This document shows, one piece after another, positions 1 through 7,100 of a stretch of DNA of 15,670 nucleotides. The stretch is taken from contig NHCT01000064.1 in the NCBI GenBank assembly GCA_002167605.1, forward strand, positions 11,516-27,185, given 5' to 3'. Source of the stretch: Verrucomicrobia bacterium TMED40 (GTDB lineage Bacteria; Verrucomicrobiota; Verrucomicrobiia; Opitutales; Seribacteraceae). The first letter of the stretch is position 1. The number at the start of each line of letters is the position of its first letter. Below the pieces are notes generated by a model, which did no database searches, was not told where the DNA came from, and worked only from the letters and a program-made list of their open reading frames with translations. The position numbers and the translations under genes were made by a program.

Positions 1-978
1 TATAAGCCCACGCAGAGCCTACGCGGTAAAACGATGATCGTTGAAGACTTCAGCGGCAAATTGGAAGATGCCAAGCAATGGTCTTTCGATGGTTCCTCCA
101 CGGAACAAGCCACTGGAGATTCCTCCGACTGCCTTCTTCAACCTGTATATGTCATTCCGGACCCTGATCGTTTTGGGGGCAATGGATGGCTGGTCATGTG
201 CGAGGTTCTGAACCCAGATGGTACTCCACATGAATCCAATGGAAGAGCCACGATTGATGACGGCGACGATGACTTTTGGTTTGGCTTTGAACAGGAGTAC
301 ACCTTGATTGACTTGGAGACCGGTTTACCTCTTGGTTTCCCCAAGGATGGCTACCCTGGTCCGCAAGGCCCTTATTACACCTCGGTTGGAGCCGCTAATA
401 CAAAGGGTCGTGATTTGGTCGACGAACATTTGCACCTTTGCTTGGAAGCCGGTTTGAATGTGGAAGGTATCAATGCCGAGGTAATGATGGGCCAATGGGA
501 ATACCAAATCTTCGCAAAGGGGGCGGAAAGTGCAGGCGACCAGATCTGGCTCGCTCGCTATCTTCTCGAGCGCACCGCAGAAGCTTACGATATTGCAATT
601 GATTTACATCCAAAACCTATCGCGGGTGATTGGAATGGTTCTGGTATGCACGCTAATTTTTCCAACGGTCCCATGCGTGACGAAGGTGGGGAAGAGCTTT
701 TCAAGAAAATCTGCGAAGAGTTCGGAAAGAACATTGATCGTCACATCAGTGTATACGGAGCGGAAAATAATCAGCGACTCACTGGCCTACATGAAACCCA
801 ATCGATTGATAAATTCAGTTATGGAGTTTCGGACCGTGGGGCTTCGATTCGTATTCCAGTTGGAACGATTCAGGACGGATGGAAAGGTCGTTTAGAAGAC
901 CGTCGTCCCGCTTCCAATGGGGATCCTTACAAAATTGCCGCTGCGATCATCAAGACCACTAAGGAAGCTCTTGCTTAA
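1..978 (+). CDS. glnII: Glutamine synthetase type II (GSII), 5'-truncated by window edge
   Basis: This enzyme makes glutamine from glutamate, ammonia and ATP in the cytoplasm. The frame is open from base 1; the first visible residues, YKPTQSLRGKT, match the N-terminal beta-grasp segment of GSII. The ATG at 34 therefore lies inside the domain and is not the start; perhaps 10-20 residues are missing. Counting that Met as 1, the visible signatures are WSFDGSSTEQA (16-26), the metal/substrate pair in FGFEQEY (E86, E88), E149 and E156 in NAEVMMGQWEYQ, H206 in GSGMHANFS, the loop ENNQRLTGLHE, and LEDRRPASNGDPY (287-299) with its glutamate and arginines. Length fits the short GSII family (about 330-370 residues) rather than the roughly 470-residue GSI. 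No defect is visible. GSII is typical of eukaryotes but is also found in several bacterial phyla, Verrucomicrobiota among them. It is followed by its own terminator, so it probably ends its transcript. Confidence 0.95.
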   Translation, partial: YKPTQSLRGKTMIVEDFSGKLEDAKQWSFDGSSTEQATGDSSDCLLQPVYVIPDPDRFGGNGWLVMCEVLNPDGTPHESNGRATIDDGDDDFWFGFEQEYTLIDLETGLPLGFPKDGYPGPQGPYYTSVGAANTKGRDLVDEHLHLCLEAGLNVEGINAEVMMGQWEYQIFAKGAESAGDQIWLARYLLERTAEAYDIAIDLHPKPIAGDWNGSGMHANFSNGPMRDEGGEELFKKICEEFGKNIDRHISVYGAENNQRLTGLHETQSIDKFSYGVSDRGASIRIPVGTIQDGWKGRLEDRRPASNGDPYKIAAAIIKTTKEALA

Positions 979-1002
979 CCGGTACTTTTATACTTCTCAA
1001 AC

Positions 1003-1034
1003 AAAGGCGATGGAGCAATCCATCGCCTTTTTTA
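1003..1034 (+). terminator. Intrinsic terminator of the glutamine synthetase gene
   Basis: A perfect 11-bp stem (AAAGGCGATGG at 1003-1013, its complement at 1020-1030) with a 6-nt loop runs straight into a T-rich tract. It starts 24 bp after the stop codon of the synthetase gene. The T-tract also supplies the TAA stop of the convergent gene at 1032-1346. Read on the minus strand the hairpin is followed only by TGTTTGAG, so it should be a weaker terminator in that direction. Confidence 0.9.
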
Positions 1035-1346
1035 TTTTCTTTTTCGCATAACCACAACGAATTCGTCTTTATTTTTCTTGAAAAAACGCAACATAAGATA
1101 GTGGTGATTGCTTTGACGATAAAGCTTGGTTTTTCGTACGCCATTTTGGATCCATGAGGCCTCCACGGATTGAGCCTTTTCGTGCATCAGTTTGCCATGC
1201 CTTATAAATTCCGACGCAACGCCGTGAAATGCGACTTTGGACCAGCCCTTTTGTTTCCAATCCTCCACAACCTCGGATACATTTTGCGAGCAAGATAGCT
1301 GCAGGTAGGTCAGGCAAAACAGGGGAAGCCAAATCCTTACCATCAT
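1032..1346 (-). CDS. Small exported protein of unknown function (104 aa)
   Basis: I do not recognise the family. The N-terminus MMVRIWLPLFCLTYLQLSC is a hydrophobic export signal with one early arginine. Cys19 could be lipidated, but the residues before it (LQLS) fit the lipobox poorly because Gln sits at -3, so cleavage by signal peptidase I is as likely. The remaining ~85 residues are basic and polar, rich in Lys, His and Ser, and end FVVVMRKRK. No transmembrane segment follows the signal. The start is supported by GGGAG at 1354-1358, 7 nt before the ATG; a second ATG follows directly. It lies 41 bp downstream of the sulfatase gene on the same strand and is probably co-transcribed with it. 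Its stop codon sits in the T-tract of the opposing terminator. The overlapping shifted minus frame (1069-1332) lacks a comparable signal and start site. Confidence 0.6.
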   Translation of the reverse strand: MMVRIWLPLFCLTYLQLSCSQNVSEVVEDWKQKGWSKVAFHGVASEFIRHGKLMHEKAQSVEASWIQNGVRKTKLYRQSNHHYLMLRFFKKNKDEFVVVMRKRK

Positions 1347-1353
1347 CAGTTAT

Positions 1354-1358
1354 CTCCC
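1354..1358 (-). promoter_or_regulatory. Ribosome binding site of the 104-aa exported protein
   Basis: On the minus strand GGGAG lies 7 nt before the ATG whose first base is 1346. It falls in the 41-bp gap after the sulfatase stop codon, so the small gene can be translated independently within the shared transcript. Confidence 0.55.
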
Positions 1359-1387
1359 AATTCTAAAACGAGTGCCTTGGGGAATCC

Positions 1388-2788
1388 TTATATCTTACCT
1401 GCTGGCCGCTTATTTTTTTTCAGGGCTTCGTCGAAGTCCTTGCCTAATTGAGAAAGCCTTTGGACAACCTTGGGGTGCTTGCCCTTTAGATCTTTGGACT
1501 CACCAATGTCCTGACTGAGGTCGAAAAGGGAAAGTCCAATCTTGGCCTGTGAATAGTTGGTTGGAATGCCACCCTTTCCGCCTGGTCTTCCGTTCATGGT
1601 GCGGTAGCCATGGGGGAAGTGAAGCTTCCATTTCCCTTGGCGAATAGCCTGTAACTGGTTTCCGTAATAGAGATAATATGCTTCTTGCGGTGAAGGAACT
1701 CCATCCTCAGTGAACAGAGGCCAGATGTTCTGACCGTCGATGGTATGCTTGGGTAGTTTCGCCTTGGCTAGGTGAGCAATCGTAGGGAGCAAGTCAATCG
1801 TCATGGCAGGTTCTCGGCAAACGGAGTTTGCGGGAATAGTCCCTGGCCACCATGCGAGCATGGGTTCCCGGCATCCGCCATCGAACATAGTTCCTTTGCC
1901 TTCGCGAAGAGGGGCTGCAGAACCAGCGTGGTCTCCATAATTAAGCCAGGGGCCATTGTCCGAGGTGAATACGAACAAGGTCTTCTTTTGCAAATTGTGC
2001 TTTCTTAAGACTTTCATAATTTCCCCGGCGGACCAGTCCACTTCCATCATCACATCACCAAATAAACCGGCTCCGCTTTTTCCTTTAAAGTCATCGGATA
2101 CATAGAGGGGGACATGAACCATGCTGTGAGGCAGGTAGACGAAGAAAGGTTTTTCCTTGTTCTTTTCAATAAAGGAAACGGCCCGTTCGGTGTATTGCTT
2201 GGTCAGTTGTTCCTGGTCCTTCCCTGATACTTGAGAATTAATCACCTGGTTACCCTCGATCAGCGGAAGGTGAGGCCATCGCTTCAAGCGTTCCTCCACC
2301 GGTAAGTGCAGGACACCCGGATGGTAGGGCCACATGTCGTTGGAGTAGGGCAGTCCAAAGAACTCATCAAAGCCGTGTTGCAGGGGGAGGAACTCCTTCA
2401 GGTGCCCAAGGTGCCATTTGCCAAAGCATGCGGTGGCGTAGCCCTGTTGCTTGCAGATTTCCGCCAGGGTGGTTTCATCCGGATTGAGCCCGGTCCTCGA
2501 TTTTGGTCCCAAGGCTCCGATAATACCGATGCGATTATTGTAACACCCCGTCATTAAACCCGCACGTGAAGCGGAGCATACTGCTTGGGTGACATAAAAG
2601 TCGGTGAACTTCCTTCCTTCCCTCGCCATGCGGTCGAGATTGGGCGTGGGGTAGTTTTTGGAGCCAAAGGCACCAATGTCCGCATAGCCCATGTCGTCCA
2701 TAAACATAATCACGACATTGGGCTTTTCAGCCCTCGCGGCACAGGTCAGAAAAAAAGTGAGAAGAATATTTGCAAATCTTGATTTCAT
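1388..2788 (-). CDS. Secreted S1-family sulfatase (arylsulfatase type, 466 aa)
   Basis: This enzyme hydrolyses sulfate esters, in marine bacteria usually on algal polysaccharides or glycosaminoglycan-like glycans; the exact substrate cannot be read from sequence. The start at 2788 gives a signal peptide (MKSRFANILLTFFLTCAARA, cut before EKPNVV) and has AAAGGAA just upstream, so the in-frame 29-residue extension to 2875 is rejected. In this numbering: Ca ligands D31-D32 in MFMDDMGYAD; the formylglycine motif CSASRAGLMTG with Cys71 as the residue to be oxidised; GKWHLG at 123-128 (K124, H126); SDNG at 276-279 with D277 and N278 as metal ligands; and K298 in EGKGTMFDGG. The C-terminal subdomain (roughly 365-460) contains the usual AIRQGKWKLH strand. 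Length is normal for the family. Position three of the active-site motif is Ala, not Pro. Maturation needs a formylglycine-generating enzyme or anSME encoded elsewhere. It likely heads a two-gene unit with the small exported protein. Confidence 0.93.
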   Translation of the reverse strand: MKSRFANILLTFFLTCAARAEKPNVVIMFMDDMGYADIGAFGSKNYPTPNLDRMAREGRKFTDFYVTQAVCSASRAGLMTGCYNNRIGIIGALGPKSRTGLNPDETTLAEICKQQGYATACFGKWHLGHLKEFLPLQHGFDEFFGLPYSNDMWPYHPGVLHLPVEERLKRWPHLPLIEGNQVINSQVSGKDQEQLTKQYTERAVSFIEKNKEKPFFVYLPHSMVHVPLYVSDDFKGKSGAGLFGDVMMEVDWSAGEIMKVLRKHNLQKKTLFVFTSDNGPWLNYGDHAGSAAPLREGKGTMFDGGCREPMLAWWPGTIPANSVCREPAMTIDLLPTIAHLAKAKLPKHTIDGQNIWPLFTEDGVPSPQEAYYLYYGNQLQAIRQGKWKLHFPHGYRTMNGRPGGKGGIPTNYSQAKIGLSLFDLSQDIGESKDLKGKHPKVVQRLSQLGKDFDEALKKNKRPAGKI

Positions 2789-2792
2789 GGGC

Positions 2793-2799
2793 TTCCTTT
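2793..2799 (-). promoter_or_regulatory. Ribosome binding site fixing the sulfatase start
   Basis: On the minus strand AAAGGAA ends 4 nt before the ATG at 2786-2788, with its AGGA core 5 nt away. This site, with the signal peptide that follows, decides for the start at 2788 against the longer open frame. Confidence 0.7.
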
Positions 2800-2911
2800 T
2801 TGGTGTGGAAATGAACGGAACTCTATTGGAGTGGCGGGAAAAAAAGCAAGTGGTATTCCTCACATTGGGTATCATTTTTGTAAAGGTTTCGTTTTTGGTC
2901 GAACGGTTTGT

Positions 2912-2949
2912 CTCATGTGCGAGTCTAACTATACAAATCCGCGCATGAG
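2912..2949. repeat. Imperfect inverted repeat upstream of the sulfatase gene
   Basis: CTCATGTGCG (2912-2921) and CGCGCATGAG (2940-2949) are complementary over 10 positions with one G:T pair and an 18-nt loop. It is about 125 bp before the sulfatase start and next to the possible minus-strand -10 box at 2928-2933, so an operator or leader hairpin is possible. No T-tract follows on either strand, which argues against a terminator. Confidence 0.35.
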
Positions 2950-3406
2950 GGTTTTCATTAAATCAAACTATAATCTATCGAAAGGACGGAGTTATATTAG
3001 TTGTAACAGAATGGGAGAGAATTCGAAGAAAACGGGGACGATGGATTTCCCGAAATCAATTATATTCATTTATCAAACCAGATGCAGATATTGATGGATC
3101 TTGGTAAAGGGTCGGGCAGTAAGTAAAATTCAACCAAAGTGGAGGGACAAAATTATGAGGCAAATAGACCTAAGATTGGCGAAAAGAAAAAGAGCGAATG
3201 GCAGAGAGGAAAGGACAAACCCACCGGATCCTTTTGACCTGTGCCTCCTTTCCCTTCTGACTTATCCGAAAATTCCTCCCTCGTGAGGAACGGACCGAGT
3301 GAATGATTCCCTGTAAGACACTTGCATCGAATGCTTCGAATTCAGAAAAAAAGAACCAAGTTCTTCGCGAACTCTAGGTCCTAATTTTCTCAAGAGTCTA
3401 TTTTTT

Positions 3407-3444
3407 AAAGCCTCTCTTTTCTATTCGGGAAGAGAGGCTTTTTT
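3407..3444 (+). terminator. Perfect hairpin with plus-facing T-tract at the end of the START-domain gene
   Basis: AAAGCCTCTCTT (3407-3418) pairs perfectly over 12 bp with 3430-3441, with an 11-nt loop; the T run continues to 3444. On the plus strand this is a textbook intrinsic terminator. On the minus strand the stem is followed by TTTAAAAAA, so the U-tract is only three bases and termination should be weaker. The TAG stop of the minus-strand START-domain gene lies in the loop, so the hairpin may still serve as its 3' end or protect its mRNA. No plus-strand gene precedes it. Confidence 0.75.
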
Positions 3445-4050
3445 CTGCGCACTTTCCATCATCTCTTTTTGAAGTCCCTGGATCAGGGAGATCGGGTAGG
3501 ACTTGGAAGCCCAATCGACCAAAAAGTTCGGAAGTCGACCGCCCGGGTCGGAAAGATTTTCGAACACCACTTTCATCCGGTTTTCAGGGAGTGGTTCAAT
3601 TTTGTAGGAAGTGTACAGCAGGGCTGCCCGCACTCCCACGGTTTCGGGAGCCAGCGGGTGTTCGATCGATCGCATTTTGATAAGGATGCTGGAGTCCGCT
3701 TCCCTAGTGATTACGGATTCGAAAACCAAGTCCCGGTTGCTTGCTGGAAAAAGAGTATCAATCGCTTGGTAATACACCGCGTGAAAGGGAGATATCCTTT
3801 CCAGTTCCCGTCCTTCGTCCAAATCCTCAATCCAATACCGCCACCGTTCCGTGTTGTGCAGAATACCCACGAGTTTCTCAGGAGTTCCCTCTAAAATAGC
3901 CACACCCCTAAAAGCCGTACGGTCACCGATTTCCTTTTCATACACAACGACCCCGTCCTTTTCCTTAACTTTCACCCACCCATCTTCCGAATTCGCAAAA
4001 ATGGGAAAAATCCAACTGGAAGCTAGTAAAATTAAAGTAATACGAAACAT
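3421..4050 (-). CDS. Exported START-domain protein (209 aa)
   Basis: START domains are helix-grip folds of the SRPBCC superfamily that bind lipids or other hydrophobic molecules. With the start at 4050 the protein opens with a signal peptide (MFRITLILLASSWIFPIFA), and the rest is one START domain. Family marks: GWVKVKEKDGVVVYEKE (24-40), the GTPEKLVGILHNTERWRYW region (55-73), PASNRDLVF (102-110, matching the common P-x-S-x-RD-hydrophobic strand), and the C-terminal helix from PGGRLPNFLVDWASKS (169-184) to ISLIQGLQK. The product is probably periplasmic. No enzyme residues are expected, and the ligand is unknown. An upstream TTG at 4117-4119 would add 23 residues before the signal and is not supported. 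No Shine-Dalgarno sequence precedes 4050. It lies 135 bp downstream of the giant-protein pair on the same strand, so read-through is possible, but the gap also leaves room for its own promoter. Confidence 0.8.
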   Translation of the reverse strand: MFRITLILLASSWIFPIFANSEDGWVKVKEKDGVVVYEKEIGDRTAFRGVAILEGTPEKLVGILHNTERWRYWIEDLDEGRELERISPFHAVYYQAIDTLFPASNRDLVFESVITREADSSILIKMRSIEHPLAPETVGVRAALLYTSYKIEPLPENRMKVVFENLSDPGGRLPNFLVDWASKSYPISLIQGLQKEMMESAQKKASLPE

Positions 4051-4185
4051 GCGAGTTAAGAATATAAGACCCTCTACCTTGAAGATTGCCTTTAGAGATC
4101 GCAAGCGGTTTTGCCCCAAAGCGTGGAATATTTAGGACTTTCAGGCACAATTGGTAGCTTCATCAAGAAGCTTTCGTTTCTTAGA

Positions 4186-7100
4186 TTACTTTTCTAGGGT
4201 AAAGAGTTCTCCCGCTGCGTAATCAAAAAACTTGGCTATCAGATCATCAGCATAAATGAGATACAGCCAGCGTTTGCCAATGTAATCGTAATAATAGGGG
4301 TAGTGATCTCTTGAAACCCACATCCAACCATGTTGGGGAAAGTACATCCAAATCTGCTTGTCATCCTGCTCGACCAAATAGACCCAACCGACGTCCCAAT
4401 GAAAGAACCATCCGCTGCCAGACTCATAGGCATAGCCAAACCAAAAGTCCCACCACCCGTTTCCAAGGGAAATCGCATCCTTGAAAAGACCCGTCAGGTT
4501 ATTTTCCTTTGTTCTGATTCTTTTTTTGTTACCGTGGGAGCGTCCCTTGGAGTTGTCCACAAATGAGCGGTAGTAGTAGGTACTGTCCCACTCCAAACTC
4601 CAGGCCCGGAAAGTGAAATTGGAATTCGGGCCAAAGCTTTCGACTTCCAAGTAATCCTCGAAATGAATACTACGGCTAATCTCAAAGCCCTTGCGCCATG
4701 GAAGTTCGCCACCCTCATGCAGAATCTCGCCCACCAGGGTGGCTCCAACTGCGGAGACTTCCTCCGCTTTTTTGGTTCGTACAATGGCGTCTCTAGGTCG
4801 CCCGGCATGGAAGGACCACTCGCGTAGATTGACCTCGATCCTTTGTTCGCTATACAAACCGTCGGAATCGGAAACCCGAATTGAAGGAAAGAGGGAATCC
4901 TCGTCCATAAATTCGAGGTCTTCGAAATCTTGCACAAAGATTTCACCAGTAACGGAAGAAATCGAAAGGGCAGGGGTACCGTCCCCGTCAAAGTCAGGAT
5001 TTTCGCTACTTAAGGAGAACACCAAGGGACTTTCCTCGGGATCGAACGCTTGGATCTTTCCGACCTTAAGATCTTCGTTGAGGGATCCGGGTGCATAGAC
5101 GGAATCGGTTTGCAGAACCGGAGCGAAGGCATTGGGCAACCCTGAGGAGGATTCGTCAAAGTCAAAGGATTCCTCTTCTGCAAATGCGGGTGAGATTGCG
5201 ATCAGATCAAGTACTTCCTGAGCAGAAGAGGCACTCTCGGCATCCGAGGAAGTGGCTTGTTCGTTGAGGGCGGAAAGTTCTTCATCGGTCACGAAGCCGG
5301 TGAGCTTTGCCCCCGCTGCGTCAAGCAGGGTCTGCAAGGTGGCTGCCTGTCCCTTGAATGTGTAGGGGGAAGCACTCTCTTCCTTCTCCCATTCCTCTAG
5401 CTTGAGATTGACCGAGGAAAGAAGATCGCTCACCCGCATGAGATACTCATCTTCTCCGGTGTTGGCGAGATCCGGCAAATTCTCTGCCAACAAAGCCCGA
5501 ATCGAATGGTCCGCGTCATTCTCTTCGGTTGATTCGGTTGGCATGGTAGCCGCGCTTTGGGCGAGGAAGTCGCGGATAAATCCTTCGGAGCTCAGGTCCA
5601 CGGAATTGGACGAATTCTTGACTTTTGCGGCCAATTCGGAAATCAGATGATCAGCGGCGTCCGAACGGGAGATTGCACTGCCTGCCTGCACCTGTAAAAA
5701 GCGACCCCCTTCATTCAGCAGATTGGCAAGCTGTGTGGCTAGGTTAACCATGGAACGGGCCTCAGCAGCTTCGGAGTGGGTTGCGGTAAGGGGCTCGAAA
5801 GCTCCAATATCCATGCCTTCAGGTAGGCCCAAGGCACGAATGAGCGAGGACTCCGCCTCCTCGACCGAAGAACCTGTGCGAACCAATTCCGCAACCAAGG
5901 TGGTCAGGGAAGTGATTACCGAAGATCCAGGCAGAGCCCGGTAAGAAATTTCGAGATTCAAGCCCGAAGCGGTGTCCCGTCCACCTAAGACCACCAGGGT
6001 AGCTTCGTCCGCATCGATCAATCCATTGCCGTTTTGGTCGATCATCAGACCGGTGTCCTCGGGGAAATCAAGACGGAATTGTCCACTTTCGTCCGCGTAG
6101 CCAATCGGTTCACCAGGATCATGAATGCCATCGAAATTCAGGTCCATGAAGATGGTGGAACCTTCGAGGTAACCATTGACGGCCGAGCCCACAAAGGAGA
6201 AACGATACCGTGCGATCACCCTCATATTCTCGTCCACGATCACTGATGTCTTCGAGTCGAAGGGGGATTTGACCCGAGCAGTGCGCAGGTTACCGTCCAA
6301 GATCTCGACCCACCGCTCAAAAGCCCGTTGGGCTCCGAAACCGAGGGATGCGGAGATGGTGGTGGACCGACCCTTGGGCACCTCTATCGATCGAGCCCCC
6401 CTCAGGTCTTCGATGGTCAGGGTTTGGTCCAAACTATTCGAGTCATCACCGCCGTCTCCAGGAACCACATCGAAGACTATGGTGCGGTTGGCTTCTTCAT
6501 AAAAATCATCTTCGGTAATGTGGGCGAGAATTTCAACCCTTCCATCCTCTTTGGGAATGAACACCTTGTCTTCGATTACGCCTACTCCGCTCAGGAGTTC
6601 GAAGGTGATTTCACCTGCTTCCTTTTGAGGATGTTCACCCGAAATGACTGAACGCAGTTCGAAGCTTGGAAGTTCTCCCGTTTCCTCGTTGAATTCTCCG
6701 ATTTGTTCGGGAAACACCTCAAGGTAAAGTCTTCCCTGTAGACCTTCCAGTTTAAGAGTCTTTGAACTCTTACCAATGGATGCTGTAAGCATTAAATCGC
6801 CTGGTCTGAATAGAGGTTTGTCTCCCGGTTCAAGTTCCATCTGGGTTTTGAAAGTGGGGTCTTTGTCATCTAGCACATAGCTAGGGATTCCTGCCTGTGA
6901 ATTAAGAGTGCGTGCGGACAGGTACTCCCGAGTAATGGGTTCCGCAAACCGCAGGCTGGACGGAATTTCCCAAAAAATGGGAGCATCTTCCTCATCCACA
7001 AGTTCGGCCGGCGGGGCAATTTTCGTGGGGTCTCCGGAAAGAGCGACCTTCAGGAGATGGGGGCCGAAACCAATGCTCTTCTTGGAGTCTCCAAGAATCA

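Larger units (their letters stand above)
2789..3420. other. Intergenic region of about 630 bp with no convincing gene
   Basis: This is the only long gene-free stretch. It is AT-rich compared with the genes and purine-rich around 3120-3220. The longest plus-strand frame (3101-3286, TTG start, 61 residues) is highly basic, has no Shine-Dalgarno sequence and no recognisable fold, so I do not call it. Two structures stand out. An imperfect 10-bp inverted repeat pairs 2912-2921 with 2940-2949 (one G:T pair, 18-nt loop). A consensus TATAAT lies at 2969-2974 on the plus strand, but without a good -35 box. On the minus strand TATAGT (2928-2933) could be the -10 of the sulfatase gene, giving a leader of about 130 nt. 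The region ends in a plus-facing terminator, so it may encode a plus-strand RNA. Confidence 0.5.

Noticed and set aside
34..36. ATG at 34 as the start of the glutamine synthetase
   Set aside because: The residues encoded before it (YKPTQSLRGKT) align with the conserved GSII N-terminal segment, so the Met is internal.
2789..2875. In-frame extension of the sulfatase by 29 residues
   Set aside because: It would put a polar, basic stretch before a clear signal peptide, and the Shine-Dalgarno sequence sits at 2793-2799, just before the internal ATG at 2788.
3101..3286. 61-residue plus-strand frame in the gene-free region
   Set aside because: TTG start without Shine-Dalgarno sequence, extreme basic composition from a purine-rich stretch, and no recognisable domain.
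4051..4119. TTG start extending the START-domain protein by 23 residues
   Set aside because: No Shine-Dalgarno sequence at that site, and the added residues would bury the signal peptide.
4156..4172. 6-bp hairpin (AGCTTC, 5-nt loop) after the 1369-residue gene as its terminator
   Set aside because: The stem is short and no T-tract follows on the minus strand (ACCAATTG), so it is not a convincing terminator.
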